Below are positions 14,701 to 27,100 of a stretch of 64,000 nucleotides of DNA, in pieces (within the stretch, counting starts at the first letter, position 1; every line of letters starts with the position of its first letter). The stretch is from Pyxicephalus adspersus (Eukaryota > Chordata > Amphibia > Anura > Pyxicephalidae), in NCBI RefSeq assembly GCF_032062135.1, contig NC_092859.1, positions 87,796,781 through 87,860,780 of the forward strand, in the 5' to 3' direction. A model generated the notes under the pieces. That model was not told the DNA's origin and made no database searches. It saw only the letters and a list, made by a program, of their open reading frames with translations. A program made the position numbers and the translations under genes.

Positions 14701-17700
14701 TGGTGAAAGTAAATCTGGTTATTTAAGTGTAGGATATTAGACGTATTATTTTATGTCAGCATAGCAATACCAAATTCATTTAACAAAGGTGGTAATTACA
14801 ATAACTTCAGGATATTGTTTGGAATCTCTAAATAAGGCTTTCTCAACTCTTTTTAACATAGAAGACCCATTAAAAAAACTCTTAGGTCTTAATGGAACTC
14901 CTCAATCACAAATTGTTCATGGATCAAGAACCCCCCAGCAAAACCATGGAGGAACCCCAGAGAGAACACCCCCCCCCCCCCAGAGAAATACTGTTCGATA
15001 GTATTCAGCTAGTATGCTCCTAGGATTCCACTGGTGGCTGTGGTACACGGTTCAGGCCTCTGTGAAATGTAATACCCATGCTTAAACTGCAGGTTTTTAG
15101 AGAACAATTATATTAGATAAATAGCAATCGATAACAAACCTGTTGAATAAACAGGTGGTCATAAATGTGGTCATTCCATGGTTACGTTTCAGTGTTGGGG
15201 GATGAATGTAGGAATACACATTATACATGAATAATAATCATAATAGTGTCCTGTTAATGGCTAAAACTAAATGTGATCTTCTTAGCTAACCATGTGTTTT
15301 GCTAAAAGTTCATGTTTATATGGGCCTATACGGTCCAGGAGCATTATGCTTATCTTATGTTTCATGGGTTTGCTATTTAGTAGGGAAATAAGCTCCCTAT
15401 AGCTGCATCAATTATCCACAGCAACAACTGCAACTACTTAGTTTGCTTCAATGTCAACAGTAAATATGTGTTTGTGGGGTGGGGTGGGGGGGGGTTGCAA
15501 CTTTTTCCTGAAAATGATTTCCTTCATTCTATATGCCAGTGACATTGACCATCACAAGAGAAAGTTCTCCCATTATGACACAAAAATCAATAAAACCTCT
15601 TTAAATTTGTAAAGTAAGAAAGGGTAAGAAACTGCTTGAATCCATATTACAAATATTATGCAATTGAGTATAAATGGGAAGGAAATCCTCAGCAGGGGCA
15701 AACATTGCTCCAAAGCCCTTGATCTCTCTCTACTTCTTCTCGACATGCTACATGGTGTCTCTGGACAACGTTTTGTTGGCTAGCATTGTGTATTATAAAC
15801 ACGTGTCATTGCTTTTTCCTTTATAAAATTATATATATTTATATCTATATATGTGTGTGTGTGTGTTTTTTTTTAATATTTTATCCTTATGTTTCATTGT
15901 TGCTGATCTGTAGTCTCTTTGCAATTTAGTCAACAACTCAGTCTCTTTGTATGTATGTCAACATACATGTGCTCCAATAAAGGCTGCCTGTCATTGCTCA
16001 CCGAAAGTTCATGAGCAAGGAGCTTCATGGCAGGAATACTAATATTTTATTTAAAAAGATCGAAAATTCCCTTTTAAATATTAAAACATATTGAATGGAT
16101 TTATACAAATTTGTATATTTAGTACATCCAATAATAAACATATTTTTTTACATAAAGGTTCATTGCCCTATAGTGTTGTAGTATGTGCTGGTCCTGAGAA
16201 CATCTGCTGTGTAAATAATTTCAAATGCACTGTTATTTAGACTGAAAAAATTTCAACTGTAATGACTTACTAATTACCTTAGGCAATTAGTAAGCCTAAT
16301 AAGCATAAAATACAGTTTATTACCCATTTTTGTTTTTAATATAATATGTGTTTGCTAATTGTTTAGAAAACAGCACAATTTCAAGCACATTAAATAATTT
16401 ACAGCTTTCTTTCTTTTAGAATACCATCGCATCACCATGTTGGAGGAAAACAACTGGGTGCTTGGCAACATTGATCAAATTGGTTACTTTAGGGTTAACT
16501 ATGATGTCAAGAACTGGAGATTACTGATCGACCAGCTAATGAGGAACTGTGAGGTACTGTAAGTTCTCGTTAAGTTTGTTTTGCAGGGATTTGTTTTGAT
16601 CTAAAACTCCCTACTGGCATTATCATCCTAAATGGTTCCATTTTTCTCATAGGTCATTTCTGTCAGTAATCGAGCAGGACTGATCGATGATGCTTTCAAT
16701 CTGGCAAGGTATGTTTTCTTACAGATGTCCAACCTAATGAGCGGTCCTGTCAACTGTTCTTTGAAGGCTTTAGCTGCCCCTCCTTGGTGTTCAATTTATG
16801 TGGTTGGGTTTCACACTTGAAGAGTCATATTTTTTCTTTTGGCTCATCATGCATAACACTTCTTTTGTTTCTCACGTCACCATCTTTCTGCCTTCTGTAA
16901 CGCACTCCACGTTACTGATCAATAGCAGCTTCAGGGCATTTCCTGATTTGCAAAGGCTTGATCAATTTTTCAGCAGGTTTATGCTTGAGATTAATGATCA
17001 ACATCTTTTTCTTTTGCTAATGAAAGGATATAAAAATGACCAGGATATCATATTACATTTTTCAAGGGAAGCACTATCATGCATCAATTGTATTTTCATA
17101 TATAATGGAACGTCTCAAGAGCAAATGTTTTAGTCACCTAAAAAGACAATTATATGACTTGAAATATATTAAATCATGTTATTTTAGCTTATAAACCTAG
17201 GGTTTGGCAGAACAGTTTGGGGTTTCTTGTAACATATGGCTTTGAAAAGTTACACGTGCATGTAATATTACACAATATGGTATAGTATTGTTATAACTTA
17301 AGAGATAACATTTATTAAAGGATAATAATCCTGGCTATTTTAACAAAAATGTGTCTGCTAATCGACTTTGCATTTCCAGAAATGTCTCTCTCTGATCACC
17401 TGTAATAGAAAAATAGACAGTGATTAATTAAATTTCTGCAAGGACAGACTTTTTGTACTAATTTATGAAGACATGTAATCAGATAGGCAAAGCTAGTAGT
17501 TTCTTTCATATTCTCAGTGCTAGTCTGCACTCATATTGTCTGCTGCAGCTGAATATATACAAAGCCTTTTAATTTTTAATATTTTATTTTTGTTAATTTG
17601 GCAATTCAATGTAATTACATTGCCCAAAAAAAAATGCAAAAAAAATAAAAATAAAAAGTTTACTTTTTAATTAAAAAATAATTTCATACTTTTAGTGTAA

Positions 17701-20700
17701 TTATGAATAAGATATGTGAAGGAGTAAAAGTAAACAGTCTGCATTTTTCTTAAGGCAACACTAGTTAAAAACTCCTATTGATCAATAAGGACAATTTTTA
17801 CTGGTTGAAACTTTTTAAGATGAGTGAAAATTAGCAATTTGTGTTTGCATAATTTTCAACCAAATATGTTTATAATATGGATAAAATATACTTAAAATAT
17901 GCTAAAGTGTTAGTTGCAAAGCCCTTAAACATAGCATTTCCACCAAATGTGCTGGGAATTTTTTTTAACTTTGTGTGTGTCTAATTTGTGAATTAATTAT
18001 TGTGTCAGAGTTGCAGGAAACTTGCCAATCAGGGCAAAAACTCATAGTTGATCTTACTATTGGGATGCTAATTAGCTAGTTTTTTTTTACAAATGAACTC
18101 TTGTCTGCTTTAAAAAAAACATTTTAATGCTTTAATTTTGATTTACACATATACTACATACTTTTTTTTAAAGTTTATTTTTCTTTTGGGACAAGTTTCC
18201 TCATGTGCTCCTCCTCAGCAAAGTAACAATACTATGTTCTAGAACTTTGCAAAGAACAGGATAGCTGACGGTCGGTCTATATAAATGTTTTCCTGGCTAT
18301 AGTTTACCTTTGATTTAAGAAAAACAAATGTTTTTATAGACTTTTTGGGGAGCATACTCCCACGGGTCTCGCTGAGCAGTTTTGGTAGCAATTTAATAAT
18401 TAGGGTATTTGCAATTATTTTGCAAAGGTAGCAAAATTAAATATTTAAAATGATGGAAATTAGCCTAGAAAAATTTCTCCACTCATAAAAATAGTTTTTG
18501 TGATGAAATCAACCTTGTCCCCATCCCTAAACAGTCTGACTGTAGCACTGTAAATATTGTAGCTAGGTAGGGGGTAGCAGGAGGGGGTCTCTGTATGATG
18601 TGCAGTAACATGGGTACACCTTGCCCTAAATATGATGGGCCATTTCAGACCTGCATAGAGCCACAACATTCTATTGCAGCCTCAACTGTGGTCCTAAAAT
18701 CTCAGTTTCAAGTAAATAGGCAATTTTGGAAAACAAATTTTGCAAGCAGCTGTTGTAGATCACAGGGCAGTTACCAAAACTCACGGTTGTTTGAAGATTT
18801 GCAAATCAGGTTACCCACGGTTCAGTTTGCTGCTCACAGGTGCACAGCAGCAGCTTCCTGTGCGCCCAGGAGCTGCCAACAGCACATTTTCACACCACAG
18901 GTGTGAAAGGACTGAACCTCGACTATACAAGTACACAGATGTACAAGATTGTGCATTTATGCAAACTATTTTAGTCCAGACCCTTAAGAAGTGCCCTAAC
19001 ATATATCACACCAATCTTGTTAAAGAAAAAAAAGTCGGGTGTACTGTCAGGGAGTTCTTTAGTCTTTTGAGGGGGTAATAAACACTTAAAAGGGTTACAA
19101 ACTCATACATAAGTTTGCATGTGTGCACATAACATGAGATATACATCTTACACCATGCTCACTTTTACAATGAGTGTTCTTCAGACATCTCAACGGGTTA
19201 CAAAATAGATGCAGTTAAAGAAATAATTTCATGATATTTTAAAAAATGAATGTGTGGGTTTATGGCATACCATCCAGTATCTATCATTAATAAATACAGA
19301 AAACTTGTTGTTGAAAAGATAAAAAGAAACAACTTCCTTCTCTATTGTTGTGTCCCTATTTGTCTCCTATTCTGCTACACGTTACCATTTTTCTCTCAAA
19401 TGCCACTTTAGAAATGTTAGACTAATGTCAGTAATCTGAAACCAATTACTATATTGGAAGTAAGCTGCTTATGTTGTTTAAAAGTCAGAAACATAATTTG
19501 GTATTACTGATTTCAATTTTAACACTAAACCATGTTCAAAGTTAAGTAAAACTTTCTTCCATAAATGATACTTAGCAATATATTTAATCATTCCGATTGC
19601 CATGAACAGAAATGTGGTCGGTTGTAAAACCTCACTCATTATTTAATTCATCTGTTCAATTCCTTTAGGTGTAAGTACACCTTACCTAATTTGTAGGATT
19701 TGTTACTGTCCTGGAAGCCTCTGGAATGCCATTTGATTACATTTACTAATAGTATTTCTGTTGTCAGAAATCTGGCCTTCCCTATCACAACTCCCTTCTG
19801 TGTCCTGAAAAAAACTTTGTCTCTAAGAGACAAGTTGCTCACACAGCCCAATGCAGAGGAGGTTTCCCCAAATTTAAAAGCTATATTGGTGACTAGGAAA
19901 AAAGGTCTTTACATCAAAGATGCATTTCCCAGGCTAATGGAAATAGGATATATCTTCAGGAAGGGAAAATCACCATTAAGGAATTTTTTTTCAGGCTTCT
20001 GCAATAAATAATATTTTCTTGTGTATAGTGAAGATGCAGTTATACCATCAAAAAACAGAGGCTAATTGCTGCTTAAAAGTAACTTTTCAGAGAAGTAATA
20101 TTATTTGTATTCGCACCAGAATTGTTTTTCTTGGTCCTTCTGAATTTGGATGGTCACTAATCTGAACAAAACACATGCATATCAGATGTCATTGCACCAA
20201 ATATGCAGATGGGTATTCTGGACCAGTGATTTACTAAATAGTAAAGTAACATGTAGAGTGACAGCCCTGGAGCATACACTTTTATAATTAGATCAGCAAT
20301 GACAGCTCCCATATTTCTTTCCTGACATGTTTCCGTTAGTACTCACCACAGTTTTGTGGTTTGTATGCATAGCCCATGGTGCTTACCAGACCTCATACTG
20401 GTTAATTAAACCATATGTAGTAATGCAGAAGAATGACTGCAGAAAAAAATGGTCAATTAGGTTTGTTCTTTTTTTTTCTGTTAAGACACAGATTGTAATA
20501 CGTTACAAAGACAGGTACAAAAATCATTAAAACCTTATTAGAAGTTTACTAATACAAATTGAACTTAACAAAAATGAGCTATACTGAACACCAGTCTTCT
20601 AATTCCAGAATGAAAGATTTTGGCAACTGGACTGTGAGCTTCCAGTGGATTCTCATGCTTCAGTCCTTATCCTCTTATTGACAGTTTGAATAAACGGTCC

Positions 20701-23700
20701 GTTTTTGTTTGTCACTGATAATCTGTTGTTTCTTTTATTTTAAATACAATTCATAGATTGTATTCATATTGTTTGCTATAAAAATAATGTTTGTGCTCCA
20801 GGTCTGTAAAAGTTCTGTGGAGGAATCTTATTGTTAAGAAAGTGCTCGGAAGTAACAGCACAGACACCATTACAGATTTACTCCCTACCCACAGACCCCC
20901 ACAACACAGGGATTATGTTGTGGGGATGAGGGCCCCTGCCACAATGAAGGCCCTTGACACCATTTGGGGCAGACAGGGGTAGGATGATACATTTACTGCG
21001 CATTAAAAATGCCTAAGCGTTTTCCCCGGAACTGTTCTTGCATACGTATCTATGGAAGTAGCCACCCAGGAGTGAAAAATAAAACAAAGTAGCAATTTCA
21101 CAAACTGACAGCAATGACAATAGCAGCAGTGAGTGTTTAAGTTATGAGGTTATGAAACTTGAAAAGCAAAATGTATTCATATAGTGAATGTTTTATCTTC
21201 TTTCACAAGAAAGTATAGAAAAATCCCATTTCCATAATGTGTGCTTGGATGGTGAAAACATAGCCTTTATATTACACACAATGCACAATAGTGGATATAT
21301 TAGGCCTGATTTATTAAATTTCTTCAAGGCTGGAGATAATACACTTTCATCAGTGAAGCTGGGTGATCCAGCAATCCTGGCCCATCGTTTTCAATCTTCC
21401 TCCATTCCTTTTTAGTTTTACCTGCCTACAATTTTATGAAACCTTCGATTGAATGAAGAGTAAGATGGTTAAACTGCAGGTTTTTTTGTAATCTGACTTA
21501 AGGTGTAAATCAAGGTATTTACTTGACATATACAGGAGTGTTTTTGTTTTAAACGTTAGTGCTTACTGTTGCACTGCCCTAACTTTTTAAAGTAAAAAAA
21601 ATCACACTTACCTGAGATTGGCAATTATTTTTTCCAATAATGAAAGGGCAGCCAAGAGCCTCCTGGTTTGATGTAGGTATCCCGAGAGGTTTTGTGCTCC
21701 CAATTTTATTGCCGCGGCACTTAAAAGAAATAAGAAATAAATAAAAACAGTTTGTATTAAATAAAACGATTTTCTACCCTTTTATGTAAAGTAAAAATTT
21801 TGAGTTTAGGTCCACTTTATCTATGGATGGGACATCATTGTCTTTATCAGTGTCATGGACAGTAACAAACGTCTTCACAGAAATGCAGATGATGAAGAAG
21901 TTGCTTTTTTTAATGACCAGCTGTTTCTGAAAATTGCATAAATGAAATATAGGATTGTTTTTCTGCTTTTAATAATTGAGTGTAGTGTAGGGGAGCTTTA
22001 CTGATTGGCTAACTTCCCTTCACTTTTTTAGTCCTGCAATTCATTTAGCCTCACATTTTATCAAATAAACCCCCTTTTCTTTACATTTCCAGCTACATAA
22101 TAAAAAAGACAATTATTCAAAAGGATTGTTACATTAAACAAATATACCTTTTTTGTACCTCTTCCCTATTAGGGAAATTTCATTTCAATCTCTGTCATGA
22201 GCACTTTACCAAGGCTTTTTAAAAGTTTTTTATTTATAGTATGTTACTAGGAGTTATATACTTCTGATGTGGTTTTAGCCCTATATACACATTTGCAAAT
22301 ATACCTTTAATAATGCTTAACACAGAGCAGTATTAAGAGCAGTAATAAGAGTATCAAAATGCATTTGGTACCTTTCATAGCTTATTATACTTGCTAGTAA
22401 ATTCTCACATATAAGGCCTGATTTAATAAATCTCGCCAAGAATGGAGTACATAGACAATCATGGGAGAACCTGGGTGATCCAGCAAATGGATCTGGTCCA
22501 GAATTAAAAACAAGTGCTAATTAATAGTTATTTCAGTTCATTTCAGGTTTGCTGGGACACCCAGGTTCTCATGTGTCAATCTTCTCCAGTCTTACGGAGG
22601 CTTGTATGTTGTAGCTTGCACGCACACATCTGTATGCTTTCAATGGCTCACAGTAGTTTTCAAAAGGGTATCAATTGTTGCACATAACTAATACTCAATC
22701 ATACATTCATATCCTGTAATTAATCAGGTATACTGTTAAGAGTAATAATGCACTAATACTATTTCTAGTAGGGGAGAATTGGTTACTCATACTCAGGCTT
22801 ACAAGTAATTTTATTTGCATACGTGCCTTTTTGTTGAAGGGAAAGTTTTTTTTTCCATTATGGAACAACTACTAGATTTTTAGATTACTAGGATTTTGCT
22901 TCAACCATTACACATAAACAACCTGAAGGCTTTTAAAAAGGAGCTATGTAATGTATTTACTGTGTACTCGATAAGTTCTGCATCAGAAGAAGAGGCTCTT
23001 CTCCTGTTTCCCTTTTACCCATTACATCATTCCTCCCCTATCTACTGTATATTGCTTTCACTTCTATGTGACCTATAACTTTCCATACCTACTAGAACAA
23101 ACCAAACTGAATATAACCGTACCAATTCATCCCCTATGTACAGGCAACACCACAAGTGACTATGTAAGCAAGCAGGCACATATTGATGATGTGATTTATA
23201 GGTGCTTGCAGTCATTAATAGTATGTCAACAGGATTTCAGTAGGTAAGTGCATGTTATATTTATGATGCAGTGTATGATGCATGTGCATCATTTTGACTT
23301 TTCTAAGTAGTAAATAAAAGCACATAATTCATGGCACAGCACTTACACCTGCATCATAAATATAACATGCGCTTATCTATCGAAATCCTGTCGCCATTAA
23401 TTTCAAAAACTGTTAATATCAACAACAATCTTACAATAAAATTACATAAGCATTTAAATTATTCTAGGCTTGTTTCACTCCCTGTCTCTGTTTCCGGCTT
23501 GTCTCACCACTATTAGATTACATCACAGATCCTTATTTGCTAGATAGATGGTTTTATTTATTATTTGTAAGGCCATGTGATATAAATTATTATATCCTTT
23601 CTGTCTTAATTCATTTAGAAAGCTTGGGCTAAACAAGGAAATATATATGGGTGAGTTGCGCATGTAAATAAATCCAAACACTGAAGGGACGGGATACATG

Positions 23701-24153
23701 GTCTAGTTTTCAATAGCATCAATATCACTTCCCTTCTTCAAGTTCTCATGACACTTGTAGAAATCATTTCCATGCAGGATTAAAGACAGTGTTTATCTGT
23801 TACTTTGGTTTGTAACCTCTACATGATGAGGGGCTCCAGGTAAGCCTATTGATATAGAGAAAACGAAGTTCTATGTTCTAGAGCTGGGAGAGTTTGTAGA
23901 ATTTTGAATGGGAAAAGCTTCCTTTTTTGTACGTCTACACCTTACTTGATAGCCAGACTTTTATATACAAATTTACCAACTTTCAGGGCTCCCTCTCTGT
24001 CTGTGCTGTAGGAGCTTGATGCTCTGTGAAAAGATTGCTGATAAAATAGTGCTGTATGTTCTTTTTTTGGGGGGGGCAGGGATCTGTTTAGTTAGTGGCT
24101 TGGGTAAGCAGATGTTTTGTAAAACCCCCTTGCATTAAACTGTTTTTAGTTGA

Positions 24154-24199
<46 letters not shown>

Positions 24200-27100
24200 T
24201 TATGTTTATACAGGAAGTCGCCGAGTTAAGGACATCTGACATACGGACGACTAGGATTTAATGGGGCTTCCCTGCTGCTTGTGTGCAGGAGGGAGGCTTG
24301 ATGAGGGGATGGGGCAGTTTGCATGACTTGCAGAAGAAATCTTTTGCTGAACACACCTGAGGTTGTGGGTGATCTTAAGCGATGAGCTTTTGTGCAGCAT
24401 CTTGTAACTCTTTAATGACCAAGACAAACTCTGCAGTTGTTTCTTCTTGCATATCAGCTCCAGAAATGAATATCTAGGCTCTATAAGGCGTTTTTTTTTT
24501 TTTTGCGTTGTTAGTGATTAACTCAGAGTGAGGATTTTAGACAGTGATTGAGAGAACGCTGTGCATGCACAGAAAGGTAAAAATAAATAATATGTTGAGA
24601 CAAACATCTGTTCTAAATGCATCTATTAAAATAATTATACCTGTTCCAAATTACATACAAATTCAACTTAAGAACAAACCTTCAGTCCCTATCTCATATG
24701 TAACCCCGGGACTACCTGTATCTATCTAATCTATCTATATATATAAAAGATATAGTGAAAATGTGGAATTCCATGGTTACACATACCCATTGCAAATCTG
24801 TATGGTCATTTCATTATAAGCATGAACACACAAGAACAATATTGCAAAAGAGACCAAAAGATGTAAAAGACATAGCTCTCCTTATGTATAAAGCATGTTA
24901 TAAATGTGATCCCTTCTAAGTTGCTTTCTCTAGAAATACTTGACCTCTTAACATCCTATTTTCAAACTGCATGAGCTGCTAATGAGACAGACAGAGACAG
25001 AATTAAGCCTCAATATATTTTACAGCATTTTGACCTTGCTTTGTTCTTTAAAACAAGCTGCTGAACTCAAGGATATATCCTAGTGCATTCATTTTCCCTC
25101 CAGGGACATGGTGCCAAATGGTGGTATAATTGCCAAGGGAAAATTATCACTAGGATACAAACTATATTCACTATAAATTCAGTTAATGTGAAACAAACCA
25201 GGTCATTAAAATTACATGGTAAGTTCCGAAGGAGAGTGCCCACAAAGCACAATACTAAATAATAACTAATAAATGTTAACGCTATTGTTACGTAGCAAAC
25301 ACTTGTAGCAGTGACATTACTGAGGCTCAGTAACCTAATTGGTAAAGTTTCAATTAAATAAATAATATGTATGCTAATCAACATTATATATTTACTGGTG
25401 CATTAAGTTAAACTTGGCAATATACAGTCATGAGAAGAAGAAAGTACACCCTCATTCAGTGCTAAGGTTTTATTGTATCAAGACATAATAAAAAATCATG
25501 TGGTCTCAGGTTCCAAAATTATTTAAATTTACCCTCAAGTGTTCATTTATTCATATCTACACCAGGGCTTACAGATATCTAGGAGAATTCACTAAGACTA
25601 AATTCACACTGGTGGTAAGATTGTGCTGGGTGTTCCACTTCCTCCCACCAGCAACCACTGCCTCCTGGGGTAACTCTACATATAGCCTCTCCCTGCAGCA
25701 GCCCCATAGTAAATAAATAGGGGTGGCAGTGATCAATACTAATACCGCTTATTGCTGCCGGCTGTCACATGTGTGGACAATGTTTTTTTAAGAACCAGTG
25801 CTGCTATATGAGTGTTCGACCAGCTTGCAAGGTGCCAGTCGTGGGGAGCCCTGCAGAATTGCACAACGCAGAGGCAGGTGTGAACCTGGCCTAAAGCATA
25901 GCACAAAGCTTTGATTGATGGAAAATTCACTTTGTTTATATGCACACATTAAATTAATACTAAAAACAATATAAAGGCAAATGACTGGTAAAACAGGTAA
26001 ATAGGCTTTTTTTATCCTCCCCTGTATATTCTTTAAAACAAAGGCAGATGCTTTTACATTGCAGTAATCCCGAGTCGCACTCGGGGTCGCTTAAAACATA
26101 AAAAAACAACCCACTTAGCTTGTTCAGTTGTCGTCGCCCCATTGGCCTGCTGGTCCCCGCAGCTCCTTGGGACAGGTCTTTTTTCTTCGATCTTCGGCCA
26201 GCGTCTGCAGAGACGTTCTGTGGGGTTTCCCGGTGACTTTGGTGCGAGCAGGAGCAGCAGTGGGAAATTCAAATAATTTTGTATTAGATTCAATAACTGT
26301 ATTGAGTCCAATACAAAGAAATCTTTATAATATATATATATATATATACTGCTGGCATCTGCAGTGAGATGTGAAGCACAATTTAGAAGTCCTGCATTGT
26401 GCTTTGATCTCTCTGGAGATGCGGGCAGCAGCGTGGCCGGGACCTGGGTGGTATTTAAAAGCAGATTACACAGTAATCTGCTTTTAAATGTCCCGCTTAG
26501 CCACACCCCCCGACGGACTGGCGCCCGGGCATCACATCAGGAGGATTGCCGCTGGAGCTTGGGGCAAAGGTAAGGGGGGCTCTTAAAGGTACCCCGAGTG
26601 TGACTTGGGATTACTGCTTTTTGCAAGTTCAGGAGTAAAACAACAAAGAACAGATTCCACGCTGTCAATTATTTACCAAAAATTAAGCCAAAATGGAAAA
26701 AACCACGTGTGAAAACCTACATAGAGCAAATGATAATAATAGCTTAATATACTCAAGTATAAACCAATAGTACTTTTTTTGTACCTGAATATACCATTAG
26801 AAAAATAATTGTGGCCCACTAGATATAGCTGTATCCTCTTGAAATATAATATAAATGTATGCATGTAAAACAAACTTTCTGCCTGAGTCACTTTACATGA
26901 GGGGACAACCCCTTTTACTGGTGAGCAATAACAATGCACAAAAGATCATATAAAGCGTGCTAATCACCACATTTTTTTACCTTTTTTGAAAAGGGTGGCT
27001 AACTCTTCATATAAAGAAAAAAAATGTGTGTTTTTCTTTTGTAATTGAAGGGGAGACCCCACGGCAGTAAAGACTGAATGGAAAGCCCTCAGCCTCTTGG

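Larger units (their letters stand above)
8746..16419 (+). other. TRHDE intron, 7.7 kb
   Basis: Contains a short tandem duplication (9322-9384), a TA/TG-rich foldback (10310-10395), a 27-bp tandem duplication (12769-12822), a large palindromic MITE (14256-14678) and a TA/TG tract near 15830-15867. The rest is AT-rich without recognisable content. Confidence 0.85.

Noticed and set aside
16798..17133. 111-codon open frame just downstream of the 16653 exon
   Set aside because: Not in phase with the exon, no acceptor leading into it, and no similarity to M1 enzymes; the next true exon is at 29643.
24157..24195. (TA)n runs as regulatory or origin sequences
   Set aside because: Simple dinucleotide repeats of this length are common in this AT-rich genome and nothing else supports a function.
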